Shown here piece after piece: positions 1 through 7,683 of a DNA stretch of 56,637 nt (positions are counted from its first letter, which is position 1; every line of letters starts with the position of its first letter). The notes beneath the pieces are model-generated. The model worked only from the letters and a program-made list of their open reading frames with translations, did not search any database and was not told where the DNA came from. Source of the DNA: Ectobacillus ponti (GTDB lineage: Bacteria; Bacillota; Bacilli; Bacillales; Bacillaceae_G); the NCBI RefSeq assembly GCF_024294785.1, contig NZ_JANCLT010000003.1:424931-481567 (forward strand), written 5' to 3'. The translations under genes and the position numbers were made by a program.

Positions 1-19
1 CGAGCCGGTTCCGCTTTTC

Positions 20-214
20 TTATAGGTTTTCGTTTTGTTGTTTCATTTCGTCTCTGGTTACGACATGGGTTCCGAATTCAAGTTTCTTGTGCTCAGCAAC
101 GGAATCTCCCGGATAGATCACGTCTGTATGATAAGGGTCTCTTGTATTGAGTGCAGAGGTAACGCCGACAGAGGGCTGCTTTGGCGCATTTGTCTGAATA
201 TCCTGTTTCTTCAT
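20..214 (-). CDS. Short hydrophilic protein of unknown function
   Basis: A 64-residue protein rich in Lys, Gln and Asn, with no signal peptide or membrane segment. The start at 214 is chosen because AAAGGAG lies 7 nt upstream; an in-frame ATG at 244 has no such site. It lies 31 nt downstream of the small membrane protein gene at 246-428 on the same strand, so the two are probably co-transcribed. I do not recognise the family. Its size and composition resemble the many small uncharacterised proteins of Bacilli. The coding call rests mainly on the ribosome-binding site. Confidence 0.6.
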   Translation of the reverse strand: MKKQDIQTNAPKQPSVGVTSALNTRDPYHTDVIYPGDSVAEHKKLEFGTHVVTRDEMKQQNENL

Positions 215-245
215 CTTATTGTCTCCTTTCAGTGGCCATGCCATT

Positions 246-428
246 TTACTTCAGAACGAAATATAAGAATAAAACAACGGCGGCCAGAATGACGGCAGCG
301 GACAGGCCGAGCAGGAGCGGCGACCAGCGCATGCCTTCCTCCTTGCGCACATCCTGCCGCGCGCCGGGGGAGATCTCGGCGGCAAACTCTTCCTTTGGCG
401 GTTCGTAATGTTCGTTCAATTCTCTCAT
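246..428 (-). CDS. Small C-terminal-anchored membrane protein, unknown function
   Basis: A protein of about 60 residues. The first half is charged (many Glu and Arg), and residues about 35-59 form one hydrophobic helix ending FVLK, as expected of a tail-anchored or single-span protein. The start is uncertain: the ATG at 428 is preceded only by ATAGGA, and a TTG nine bases downstream is possible. The reading frame stays open far upstream, antisense to the oxidoreductase gene, but that extension looks spurious. It is probably transcribed with the short gene at 20-214. No family recognised. Confidence 0.5.
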   Translation of the reverse strand: MRELNEHYEPPKEEFAAEISPGARQDVRKEEGMRWSPLLLGLSAAVILAAVVLFLYFVLK

Positions 429-533
429 TCCTATCGTGGACAGATTTCTTTTCTTAGAGTGGCGCAAAAGCGGGAAATCATTCGTAAGCACCGGTAATTC
501 GGGACATGCTATAGGCTGAGGTGATAGATCTAC

Positions 534-1910
534 ATGAAAGAGTTTGACACGGTCATTGTCGGTGCAGGATTGGCCGGGCTCACCTGCGGGCTGGAGCTGT
601 CGGGAAAAGGAAAAAAGGTGCTGCTGCTGGAGGCCGAGCCGGTGGTTGGCGGGCGTACCGCCAACTACAGCCTGGGTGGGATGGAAGTGGAGTCCGGCTT
701 TCACCGCTATATCGGTTACTATACGACGATGCCGAAGGTGCTGCGCAAGGCGGGCATCCGGCTGAACGAGATTTTTACATGGGAAGAAAAAATTGAAATT
801 CGCGTCAAGCATGATGACAAGCTTGTGACGCTGGGCCTGGCCCCGTTGTTCGGCCCGCTGAAGCTGATCAGTGGAGTGCTTGGGAATAACAAGCTGCTGT
901 CGCTTCGCGATAAGCTGTCGCTTGTCCCGTTCTTTCTGAACGGCTTTAAGGATTATGCGCTGAAGCCGAAGGAGCTTGATAAAATGAGCATCCGGGAATA
1001 CGCGGCGAAGTATGGGGTGCGGGAGGATGCGTTTCACAATGTAGTGGTCCCGCTCAGCACCGGCATTTACTTTCTGCCGCCGGAGCGGTATTCCGCCTAT
1101 GTGTTTTTCGGGCTGCTCGCACCGGGCATCCCCCGTTTGTTCAAGCTGCGCATTGGCGCCTATTTGGGCGGAATGACCGATGTGATGTGCCGGCCGATGG
1201 CGGATGTGATTGAGAAACGCTGCGGCACCGTGATGACAAAGCAGAAGGTGGTGAAGCTGCTGCTGAATGAGCAACAGGAGGTCATCGGGGTGGAAACACA
1301 CAGCGGCGAGAAATTCTACGGCAAGCATGTGGTGGTGGCTACTACGCTCAACTCAGCGAAGCAGCTGCTGAATGTGCCGTTTGGCAAGCACGCTTGGTTT
1401 CAGCCGATGCTGAAGCTGCCGATGATGCCGGCTGCGGTGTTTCAGATTGATTTGAAAAAGCCGGCGCTGCGCAAGGATATTACGACCTTTGGCCCAAGAA
1501 CATCCATGGCAAGCTTCGCCGAGCAATCCCGGACTACCTTTCGGGGACGCCCGGGCCGGCTATCCATCATTCTCGCTGACCCGGAGAAATTCCTGCCGTT
1601 GACGCCTGAGGAAACGCTGGAAATTGTACTTAGAGATGCTGAGGCGCTTGGGATGCATATTCGGGAGGATGTACTGGATTATCGGAAAATCGACCACAAT
1701 TATGATTTTCACTCTCTTGAGCCGGGCTACAACTGGATGCGCCCAGATCAGAACACGCCGGTGAAGGGGCTCGTGCTGGCCGGCGATTATACGATGCAGC
1801 CGATTTTCGCCACAATGGAGGGGGCTTGTATTTCCGGTGTCAACGCGGCCAAGATCATTTTAAAGCGCAAAAATCCAATTCGCCGTAAATCGCAGGAGGG
1901 ATACATATGA
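534..1910 (+). CDS. FAD-dependent oxidoreductase, phytoene desaturase/amine oxidase type
   Basis: A 458-residue flavoprotein. An N-terminal dinucleotide-binding Rossmann motif, VIVGAGLAGL (residues about 6-15), is followed by an acidic strand end and the GGRT motif typical of phytoene desaturases, protoporphyrinogen oxidases and monoamine oxidases. The C-terminal FAD-contacting stretch, LVLAGDYT then GACISGVNAA, is also present. Such enzymes oxidise or desaturate hydrophobic substrates; the substrate here cannot be read from sequence. No other carotenoid gene lies nearby. GAGGTGAT precedes the ATG. It overlaps the next gene by 4 nt (ATGA), so the two are translationally coupled. Confidence 0.85.
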   Translation: MKEFDTVIVGAGLAGLTCGLELSGKGKKVLLLEAEPVVGGRTANYSLGGMEVESGFHRYIGYYTTMPKVLRKAGIRLNEIFTWEEKIEIRVKHDDKLVTLGLAPLFGPLKLISGVLGNNKLLSLRDKLSLVPFFLNGFKDYALKPKELDKMSIREYAAKYGVREDAFHNVVVPLSTGIYFLPPERYSAYVFFGLLAPGIPRLFKLRIGAYLGGMTDVMCRPMADVIEKRCGTVMTKQKVVKLLLNEQQEVIGVETHSGEKFYGKHVVVATTLNSAKQLLNVPFGKHAWFQPMLKLPMMPAAVFQIDLKKPALRKDITTFGPRTSMASFAEQSRTTFRGRPGRLSIILADPEKFLPLTPEETLEIVLRDAEALGMHIREDVLDYRKIDHNYDFHSLEPGYNWMRPDQNTPVKGLVLAGDYTMQPIFATMEGACISGVNAAKIILKRKNPIRRKSQEGYI

Positions 1911-2131
1911 AAAAGCGCGAGGAGTTTTCCCATGAAAAAAATCCGCAGCTGGACGGGAAATATGAGGGGCCGATCAACGATCCGATGCCGCAGGGCGGCA
2001 CAGCAATGGGAGTCCGGATTGATTTGGACCCGACAGAGCCCCGGGAGCCGCGAAACCCGTTTCATACGGTGCCAAAGCCGGATCCCGGTATGCGGGAGCT
2101 GCGCGACCGGATGGGCGGGAAAGAGGTATGA
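1907..2131 (+). CDS. Short Pro/Arg/Asp-rich protein, unknown function
   Basis: A 74-residue hydrophilic protein rich in Pro, Asp, Glu and Arg, without hydrophobic segments and probably poorly ordered. Its ATG overlaps the stop of the upstream oxidoreductase (ATGA), and an AGGAGG-like site lies inside that gene's end, so the two form an operon closed by the terminator at 2137. I do not recognise the family. It could be a small spore-associated or accessory protein, but nothing in the sequence proves this. Confidence 0.65.
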   Translation: MKKREEFSHEKNPQLDGKYEGPINDPMPQGGTAMGVRIDLDPTEPREPRNPFHTVPKPDPGMRELRDRMGGKEV

Positions 2132-2136
2132 GAGGG

Positions 2137-2161
2137 AGGCTGCCGGGGCAGCCTCTTTTTA
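2137..2161 (+). terminator. Intrinsic terminator
   Basis: AGGCTGCC and GGCAGCCT pair as an 8-bp stem with a short loop, followed by a run of T. It sits just after the 74-residue gene and before the convergent DinB gene. Confidence 0.85.
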
Positions 2162-2165
2162 CAGC

Positions 2166-2645
2166 TTAAGAAATGCTCTGTCCGGTATGTATGTGCTTTT
2201 TCAGATCCAAGATTGCCTGCAGGTGCATGCCTTCGTGGAAGATGGTCCGGATGATCACCTGTTCGATGGTCCGCATGCCCATTTCAGCAGGAGCAAATTT
2301 CTCCTTCAGGCGATGGCCGTACCGTTCGCGCAATTGGGCCGGCTGCTGCCGGAGCAGCTCCTTAAGCTCCTGCAGAGACGGTGTTTCAGCAGTAAAGCTT
2401 TGCGGGGAGGTGCCGTAGCCAAACCAATCCTGAAATAAGGCTGGAACCGGCACCTCCTCCTTCGTCAAAGCCCGGATCCATAAATACTGGTCCAGATAGA
2501 TGTGCCCCAAATTCCAGCGGATATTGTTCCGGAATCCAGCCGGAACGACCTCTGCCTGCTCCTCTGTCACCTGTTCCACTGCGCCCAGCAGGTAGCCTCG
2601 GTAGCTCTCGAGCTGGGTAAATAACACTTCATGACGTTGCTTCAT
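2166..2645 (-). CDS. DinB superfamily protein
   Basis: A protein of about 159 residues with the helical-bundle pattern of the DinB/YfiT fold. It has a first metal-ligand-type His in WNLGHIYLDQ and a C-terminal HEGMHLQAI pair (HxxxH), the three-His arrangement of these proteins. Members are metal-dependent thiol transferases or enzymes of unknown substrate, often stress-associated. Two ATGs occur, at 2651 and 2645. AGGAGG lies 7 nt from the second but overlaps the spacing needed for the first, so 2645 is preferred. A second DinB-type protein lies at 14383-14886. Confidence 0.8.
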   Translation of the reverse strand: MKQRHEVLFTQLESYRGYLLGAVEQVTEEQAEVVPAGFRNNIRWNLGHIYLDQYLWIRALTKEEVPVPALFQDWFGYGTSPQSFTAETPSLQELKELLRQQPAQLRERYGHRLKEKFAPAEMGMRTIEQVIIRTIFHEGMHLQAILDLKKHIHTGQSIS

Positions 2646-2708
2646 ACTCATTCCTCCTTTTCTCCTGTAATATTCCGTACACGTGTTCTTATTCCCTGCA
2701 AAGCTGCT

Positions 2709-3104
2709 TTAATAGGTGAGACATTCTCCCAATACCCAGCCGACAGACAAGGAAAGAAACAGCAGCATCAGGCCGACAGCCCGATTGTCCTCTTCCACAG
2801 CCTTTTGAATGCTGAAGCGGATGGTGACAAGCTCAGCCAAATAAAAAGAGATGATTTGGGCCACAATCCCAATGCCGCCCCAAATCAGCATGTCTGTCAG
2901 AGACACAGAATTCGCAATGGCGGAGCCCAGCACGAAAGCGAGGCCGAGCAGCTTGCCGCCAATGGACATGGCAGCCGTTTGGTTTCCCTGGCCGATGAGC
3001 CGGAACTCCTTTGTTTTGGTTGTCAGCTCGAAGGCGAGCAGCCCGGCAAACAGCAGCAGCAAGCCGACTCCAGCGTATGATAGAAAGCTTAGAAATAGAC
3101 TCAT
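2709..3104 (-). CDS. DUF350 (UPF0719) family membrane protein
   Basis: A 131-residue integral membrane protein with four hydrophobic segments, roughly residues 5-25, 45-65, 72-92 and 108-128. A positively charged loop follows the first segment, as in the DUF350 family (YjfL/YshE types). No biochemical role is established for the family; some members sit beside genes for cell-envelope or polyamine-like proteins. AGAGGGG lies upstream of the ATG, and a good promoter is visible at 3137-3165. The gene stands alone. Confidence 0.75.
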   Translation of the reverse strand: MSLFLSFLSYAGVGLLLLFAGLLAFELTTKTKEFRLIGQGNQTAAMSIGGKLLGLAFVLGSAIANSVSLTDMLIWGGIGIVAQIISFYLAELVTIRFSIQKAVEEDNRAVGLMLLFLSLSVGWVLGECLTY

Positions 3105-3136
3105 AGAACCCCTCTTTTCCTTATGTACTTGCTTCT

Positions 3137-3165
3137 ATTATATATGACAAAATGCAGCTTGTTCA
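3137..3165 (-). promoter_or_regulatory. SigA-type promoter for the DUF350 gene
   Basis: Read on the minus strand: TGAACA (-35), a 17-nt spacer and TATAAT (-10), about 30 nt upstream of the DUF350 ribosome-binding site. Confidence 0.65.
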
Positions 3166-3169
3166 GAAG

Positions 3170-3407
3170 GGAATTTGTATTCCTGTGAAAATTGGGAATT
3201 GTCTCCTTTTTGTCAGATATGGTATGATCGTGTTAAATGTTAACATTAACTAATTTAAGGTTAACAAATGTTGTGTGGAGGAAGCTCATAGGAAAACGAA
3301 AATACCCGATGATTGGAAGCTGAGAGTTTCCTCTGCCTGCAGGCAGACTGGGCGATGATTGAGGACCTTGGATTTGAGATTGAGGAGTGCGCGTTATAGG
3401 AGGGAGG
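3170..3407. other. Gene-free stretch with a possible decayed small gene
   Basis: There is no convincing intact gene. Around 3232-3270 several GTTAAC/TGTTAA words form overlapping dyads like those of a repressor operator. A good GGAGG follows near 3277, but only ATA or short frames start after it. A frame ending at the TAG of 3398-3400 reads DWAMIEDLGFEIEECAL at its C-terminus, which looks protein-like but has no full-length start. The stretch ends in a terminator-like hairpin at 3408. It may be a small regulated gene that has decayed; this is weak. Confidence 0.3.
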
Positions 3408-3447
3408 AAACAAACTGCTACGTTGTGGAAACGGGGCAGTTTGTTTT
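3408..3447 (+). terminator. Long terminator-like hairpin
   Basis: AAACAAACTGC (3408-3418) pairs perfectly over 11 bp with GCAGTTTGTTT (3436-3446), and a T follows. No intact gene precedes it. It immediately precedes the 123-bp repeat region. Confidence 0.55.
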
Positions 3448-3459
3448 GGGCTCCTGTGA

Positions 3460-3778
3460 TAACAGGCGAAAAGCGCCTGTTAGCGGTTAGAACCTCCCTT
3501 CAGGAAGCCGAGCGAGTCCCTTCCGCTTTTCTTGGTGTCCAGCTGCAGGGACTGGCTTCCGGCCAGGGAGAACCCATCTCCATAAAAGGCAAAAAGCGCC
3601 TTTTAGGAGCTGGAACCTCCCTTCAGGAAGCCGAGCGAGTCCCTTCCGCTTTTCTTGGTGTCCAGCTGCAGGGACTGGCTTCCGGCCAGGGAGAACCCAT
3701 CTCCATAAAAGGCAAAAAGCGCCTTTTAGGAGCTGGAACCTCCCTTCAGGAAGCCAAGCAAGTCCCTTCCGCTTTTCT
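3460..3778. repeat. 123-bp tandem repeat with conserved hairpins
   Basis: Two full copies (3490-3612 and 3613-3735) are nearly identical, and a third, partial copy (3736-3778) has two substitutions. The unit starts GAACCTCCCTTCAGGAAG. Each junction carries a hairpin: TAAAAGGC pairs with GCCTTTTA at 3583-3605 and again 123 bp on. A diverged version before copy 1 (3460-3482) pairs TAACAGGCG with CGCCTGTTA, so one base pair differs in a compensatory way. Because 123 is divisible by 3, long open frames arise on both strands, but they have no ribosome-binding site and mirror the repeat. Confidence 0.85.
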
Positions 3779-3801
3779 AAGTAATTGTCAGAAAATTGTT
3801 G

Positions 3802-3829
3802 TTGACGAAATAAAGAATCAAGGTATAAT
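3802..3829 (+). promoter_or_regulatory. SigA-type promoter of glnK-amtB
   Basis: TTGACG (-35, 3802-3807), a 16-nt spacer and TATAAT (-10, 3824-3829). The predicted transcript starts near 3836, just ahead of the nitrogen box and about 40 nt before glnK. Confidence 0.75.
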
Positions 3830-3843
3830 AAGTCACATGATAA

Positions 3844-3860
3844 TGTTAGGAAAGCTAACA
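3844..3860 (+). promoter_or_regulatory. TnrA/GlnR-type nitrogen-control operator
   Basis: TGTTAGGAAAGCTAACA matches the Bacillus TnrA/GlnR consensus TGTNA-N7-TNACA at every fixed position. It lies about 8-25 nt downstream of the predicted transcription start. Steric repression, as for GlnR, therefore fits this position better than activation from an upstream site. The regulator is inferred; only the box is seen. Confidence 0.75.
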
Positions 3861-3877
3861 TGAGGGGGGCGTGCAGG

Positions 3878-4240
3878 ATGCAAAAGGTAGAGGCAATTAT
3901 TCGGCCGCAGCGGCTGACAGATGCGATTAAGGCATTGAAGGAGATCGGAATCACCGGTTTTACGGTCAACCAGGTTGTGGGACGCGGAAAACAAAGGGAC
4001 GGCAGAGGGGTATACCGGGGCCATAACTATAATGTGACATTGCATCCGAAAGTAAAGCTTGAGATTGTTGTATCCGATTATAATGTGGAACCGGTCGTAC
4101 AGGCCATCATTCAAGCCTGCAAAACGGGCGAGGATGGCGATGGGAAGATTTATGTTTGCCCGGTGTATCAGGCTTTTAATATCCGGACCGGTCTTCCGGA
4201 CACGTCAATCGATGAATTGGCTGACAGGGAGGCAAACTGA
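3878..4240 (+). CDS. glnK: P-II family nitrogen regulatory protein
   Basis: A 120-residue P-II signal protein. The T-loop keeps tyrosines at positions 46 and 51 (VYRGHNY), followed by the core PKVKLEIVV and the nucleotide-binding GDGKIYVCPV. P-II trimers sense 2-oxoglutarate and ATP/ADP, bind AmtB to block ammonium uptake, and in Bacilli interact with TnrA. The ATG at 3878 is chosen because AGGGGGG lies 8 nt upstream; an earlier in-frame ATG at 3860 falls inside the operator. amtB starts on the last base of its stop codon (TGATG). The order glnK-amtB is the reverse of nrgA-nrgB in B. subtilis. Confidence 0.95.
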   Translation: MQKVEAIIRPQRLTDAIKALKEIGITGFTVNQVVGRGKQRDGRGVYRGHNYNVTLHPKVKLEIVVSDYNVEPVVQAIIQACKTGEDGDGKIYVCPVYQAFNIRTGLPDTSIDELADREAN

Positions 4241-5550
4241 TGGGCCTCGTGTACTTGAATACGGTTTGGATAGTTGTGGCTGCAGCCATGGTGCTGTTTA
4301 TGGAGGGCGGCTTCAGCCTGCTGGAGGCAGGGTTGGTTCGGACTAAGAATGCTGTGAACGTTACCATGAAAATTTTTGTGGATTTAACAGTTGGTGTGCT
4401 GGCTTTCTGGCTGGTCGGCTATGGCCTGCTGTTTGGCAAGGATTTTGACGGATTTATCGGAACCGCTCTATGGAATGCCCCGGAAACAATCAACATGGGG
4501 CTGAAGCTGCCGAATGCGGCATTCGTACTGTTCCAAATGGGCTTCGCGATTGCCTGTGTTTCCATTATTTCCGGAGCTGTGGCGGAGCGCATGAACTTTA
4601 AGGCCTATGTTGTGATTGCTGCACTCGTTTGTATGGTGGTCTATCCCGTGTCCGGCCATTGGGTGTGGAATGCAAACGGCTGGCTGGCCAAGCTTGGCAT
4701 GAAGGATTTTGCCGGTTCAGCGGTCATTCATGCGATGGGCGGCTTTACAGCGTTGGCGATTGCATGGGTGCTTGGCCCGAGACGGGGCCGCTTCAACTCG
4801 GACGGCAGCGCCAACGTATTCGCGCCGAGCAATATTCCGTTGGCCTCCTCCGGTGCGTTCATTCTTTGGTTTGGCTGGTTCGGCTTTAATGCCGGCAGTA
4901 CGCTGGATGCTTCGAATCCGGCTTTGGCGGCAGTGGCCTTGCATACGATGCTGGCGGCGGCGAGCGGTGGAACGGTGACGCTGCTGCTGACGATGTTCAA
5001 GTTCGGCAAGGCTGACCCGAGCATGACAATTAACGGTGTGCTGGCCGGGCTCGTTGCCATTACAGCTGGGGCACCCTATGTCGGGTCCAGCAGTGCCATT
5101 CTCATTGGGGCGCTGGGCGGCTTCATTGTCGTGTATGCAACGCTATTTGTTGACTTCCTGAAGGTGGACGATCCGGTTGGGGCAGTTGCAGTGCATGGAT
5201 TCAACGGTGCATTCGGCACACTGGCGGTCGGACTTTGGGATACATCCTCCGGTTTGCTGACAACCGGAAGCATGAAGCTGCTGCTGGTACAAATTCTTGG
5301 TATTGTCGTGGTCAGCTGCTGGGGATTCCTGGCCGGTCTTGGGATTGCCAAGGTTGCGGGCCTCACAGTGGGCCTGCGCGCGGCAGCGGCGGAGGAAGAG
5401 GAGGGCCTTGATATGGCATACCATGGAATTCCTGCTTACAATGAGCTGGACCGCTTCGCCGATATCCCGCGCAGCATGTATGATTTCGAAGAGTCCACCG
5501 GGATTACGGTGGCTCAGCTTACGATGAAAAAGGAAAGCTCTGCATCATAA
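4240..5550 (+). CDS. amtB: Ammonium transporter of the Amt/Mep/Rh family
   Basis: A 436-residue membrane protein with about 11 hydrophobic helices. It has the Amt signature regions, including MEGGFSLLEAGLVRTKN near the N-terminus, the conserved SGAVAERMNF and the pore motif VIHAMGG. It conducts ammonium/ammonia across the membrane and is gated by the P-II protein encoded just upstream; the cytoplasmic C-terminal tail (about residues 380-436) is where P-II contacts it in homologues. GGGAGG lies 7 nt before the start. The terminator at 5554 closes the operon. Confidence 0.95.
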   Translation: MGLVYLNTVWIVVAAAMVLFMEGGFSLLEAGLVRTKNAVNVTMKIFVDLTVGVLAFWLVGYGLLFGKDFDGFIGTALWNAPETINMGLKLPNAAFVLFQMGFAIACVSIISGAVAERMNFKAYVVIAALVCMVVYPVSGHWVWNANGWLAKLGMKDFAGSAVIHAMGGFTALAIAWVLGPRRGRFNSDGSANVFAPSNIPLASSGAFILWFGWFGFNAGSTLDASNPALAAVALHTMLAAASGGTVTLLLTMFKFGKADPSMTINGVLAGLVAITAGAPYVGSSSAILIGALGGFIVVYATLFVDFLKVDDPVGAVAVHGFNGAFGTLAVGLWDTSSGLLTTGSMKLLLVQILGIVVVSCWGFLAGLGIAKVAGLTVGLRAAAAEEEEGLDMAYHGIPAYNELDRFADIPRSMYDFEESTGITVAQLTMKKESSAS

Positions 5551-5553
5551 GAA

Positions 5554-5587
5554 AAGGCTCCTTGCTTTGCGGCAAGGGGCCTTTTTT
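5554..5587 (+). terminator. Intrinsic terminator of glnK-amtB
   Basis: AAGGC-CCTTGC pairs with GGCAAGG-GCCTT as an interrupted 12-bp stem, followed by six T. It can also end the convergent glnS transcript. Confidence 0.85.
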
Positions 5588-5593
5588 GTAAGT

Positions 5594-7243
5594 TTATAGC
5601 TTAAAGGAGCTCTTCAAGGAAACAATCAGGTTGAAGACGAGTCTGTCAGCTGCCGTATGCTTCGGGTCTACGTTAAAGTAGCCGTGGCGGAAGAACTGGA
5701 ATTTGTCCTGCGCCTTTGCTTCCTTCATGTTCGGCTCTATGAAGCCTTGCACAGCCTGAAGGGAGTTTGGATTCACTTGATCCAGGAAGGTTTGTCCTTC
5801 TTCCTTCTCCTGGTCATCCAAAATGAGCGGCTCGTACAGACGGAATTCTGCCGGCACAGCCTGAGTCGCCTCCACCCAGTGGATGGTGCCCTTTACCTTG
5901 CGGCCGGTGAAGCCGGTGCCGCTCTTTGTTTCCGGATCGTATGTGCAGCGGAGCTCGATCACATTGCCGTTTTCATCCTTCACGACTTCTTCGCATTTGA
6001 TGAAGTACGCATGCTTCAGGCGCACCTCATTGCCCGGGAAGAGACGGAAGTATTTTGCCGGAGGGTTCTCCATGAAGTCATCCTGCTCGATGTAAATCTC
6101 GCGGGAGAACGGAATTTGGCGCATGCCCATCTCTGGCACTTCCGGGTTGATTTCAGCATCCAGCCATTCCACTTGCCCTTCCGGATAGTTCGTGATGATG
6201 ACCTTCAGCGGACGAAGGATGCCCATTGTGCGCGGCGCCTTCAGCTTCAAATCCTCGCGTACAAAGTGATCCAGCATTTGGGAGTCCACAACGCTGTTTG
6301 CTTTGGCAACGCCAATTTCACGGCAGAAGGTGCGGATGGCTTCCGGCGTGTAGCCGCGGCGGCGCAAACCGGAAATCGTCGGCATACGCGGGTCATCCCA
6401 GCCGTCTACAAAGCCTTCGTCCACAAGCTGCTTCAGCTTGCGCTTGCTCATCACCGTATTGGTCATGTTCAGACGTCCGAATTCGATTTGCTGCGGCTTG
6501 CTCTCCATTTCACATTGCTCCACAACCCAGTTGTACAGTGGACGCTGATCTTCAAACTCCAGCGTACAGATGGAATGGGTTACGCCTTCAATGGCATCCT
6601 CAAGAGGATGGGCAAAAGCATACATCGGATAGATGCACCATTTGTCCCCTGTATTGTGGTGCGTGGCATGGGCAATGCGGTAAATGATAGGATCGCGCAG
6701 GTTGATGTTTGGCGATGCCATATCAATTTTTGCGCGCAGCACCTTTTCGCCGTCCTTGAACTCACCATCGCGCATGCGGGTGAACAAGTCCATATTTTCT
6801 TCAACGGTCCGGCTGCGGTACGGGCTTTCCTTGCCCGGTGCTGTCAGGGTTCCGCGGTATTCGCGGATTTCTTCGGCAGACAGATCATCTACGTACGCCA
6901 ATCCCTTTTGAATCAGCAGCACTGCGCGGTTATACATTTCCTCAAAGTAGTCGGAGGCAAAGAACAGGTCGTCCCACTCAAAGCCAAGCCATTTGACGTC
7001 CTCCTTAATGGAATTGACGTACTCAATATCTTCTTTCAAGGGATTTGTGTCGTCGAAGCGCAGATTTGTTTTTCCTTTAAACTCGTCGGCAAGCTCGAAG
7101 TTCAAGATGATGGATTTGGCATGCCCAATATGTAGATATCCATTTGGCTCCGGCGGGAAACGGGTAATGACATGGTCACGTTTCCCTGTTTCCAGGTCGT
7201 CAATGACGATGTTGCGGATAAAGTTGGAAGAGTTATGTTCCAC
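5594..7243 (-). CDS. glnS: Glutaminyl-tRNA synthetase
   Basis: A 549-residue class I aminoacyl-tRNA synthetase that charges tRNA-Gln with glutamine. The Rossmann HIGH motif is at residues 38-41 (within [15 protein letters not shown]), and the KMSKS equivalent reads VMSKRK. The arrangement, the absence of a cysteine-bearing insertion and the two C-terminal anticodon-binding beta-barrels identify GlnRS rather than GluRS. The start is a GTG at 7243 with AGAGG upstream. Most Bacilli lack GlnRS and make Gln-tRNA by the GatCAB transamidation route, so its presence is notable. The gene is convergent with glnK-amtB. I see no T-box leader in the roughly 200 bp upstream. Confidence 0.95.
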   Translation of the reverse strand: MEHNSSNFIRNIVIDDLETGKRDHVITRFPPEPNGYLHIGHAKSIILNFELADEFKGKTNLRFDDTNPLKEDIEYVNSIKEDVKWLGFEWDDLFFASDYFEEMYNRAVLLIQKGLAYVDDLSAEEIREYRGTLTAPGKESPYRSRTVEENMDLFTRMRDGEFKDGEKVLRAKIDMASPNINLRDPIIYRIAHATHHNTGDKWCIYPMYAFAHPLEDAIEGVTHSICTLEFEDQRPLYNWVVEQCEMESKPQQIEFGRLNMTNTVMSKRKLKQLVDEGFVDGWDDPRMPTISGLRRRGYTPEAIRTFCREIGVAKANSVVDSQMLDHFVREDLKLKAPRTMGILRPLKVIITNYPEGQVEWLDAEINPEVPEMGMRQIPFSREIYIEQDDFMENPPAKYFRLFPGNEVRLKHAYFIKCEEVVKDENGNVIELRCTYDPETKSGTGFTGRKVKGTIHWVEATQAVPAEFRLYEPLILDDQEKEEGQTFLDQVNPNSLQAVQGFIEPNMKEAKAQDKFQFFRHGYFNVDPKHTAADRLVFNLIVSLKSSFKL

Positions 7244-7456
7244 TTGGTTTCAACCTCTTTCATCTAATTATTTTCCTTAATCTTTTATAACATAGGTGGT
7301 GGCATTTTGCTACTGCTCTTGCCGTGAACAAGCCGTTTCCAAATAGTAAATCGGGAAATCATCCCAAAATATCCGCCTCCTTCCCAAATCTGGCATGGAT
7401 GGATGAAGCGGTGCGGGCACCATACTAACACATATAAAAAGAAAGGATGTGAAATC

Positions 7457-7639
7457 ATGAGCCGATTGGAAAAGCAAGTGTCCGGCAAAGCCAAGCTTTC
7501 TAACAAGACCGTGAAGTCACGGGTCATGTACTCCCGCCAGAATCGCACAGATTCCGAGTTTGCCCGCGAGATGTCCCGGACCATGCAGCGCGACCAGCTG
7601 ATCGAACTGACAAAAGCCAATAATGACGAGCATAAGTGA
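7457..7639 (+). CDS. Small basic protein, unknown function
   Basis: A 60-residue, strongly charged protein (many Lys, Arg and Ser) without a membrane segment. AAAGGATGTGA lies upstream of the ATG and a terminator follows directly, so this is a monocistronic gene. An earlier in-frame ATG at 7403 has no ribosome-binding site. I do not recognise the family; it resembles the small basic proteins common in spore-formers. Confidence 0.6.
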   Translation: MSRLEKQVSGKAKLSNKTVKSRVMYSRQNRTDSEFAREMSRTMQRDQLIELTKANNDEHK

Positions 7640-7643
7640 GCAG

Positions 7644-7675
7644 AGGGCTGGCCTAATGGGCCAGCCCTGTTTTTG
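7644..7675 (+). terminator. Intrinsic terminator
   Basis: AGGGCTGGCC pairs with GGCCAGCCCT over 10 bp around a short loop, followed by GTTTTT. It lies between the small basic protein gene and the convergent pit gene. Confidence 0.9.
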
Positions 7676-7683
7676 GATTGAAG

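Noticed and set aside
429-1328. Long open frame on the minus strand running through the oxidoreductase gene
   Set aside because: It is antisense to a clear flavoprotein gene, has no ribosome-binding site, and its His/Leu/Gln-rich translation is typical of a shadow frame. Only its last 60 codons (246-428) lie outside and look real.
3490-3778. CRISPR array
   Set aside because: The repeats are 123 bp, adjacent and without variable spacers, and there are no cas genes nearby.
3387-3969. Overlapping open frames on both strands through the 123-bp repeats
   Set aside because: The repeat length is a multiple of three, which keeps frames open by chance; no ribosome-binding site, and the translation just repeats the unit.
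5657-7135. A 492-codon frame antisense to glnS
   Set aside because: Shadow of a conserved synthetase gene; no start signals and no recognisable protein.
7244-7456. T-box leader upstream of glnS
   Set aside because: No AGGGTGGNACCGCG-type T-box sequence, specifier stem or terminator is visible on the minus strand here.
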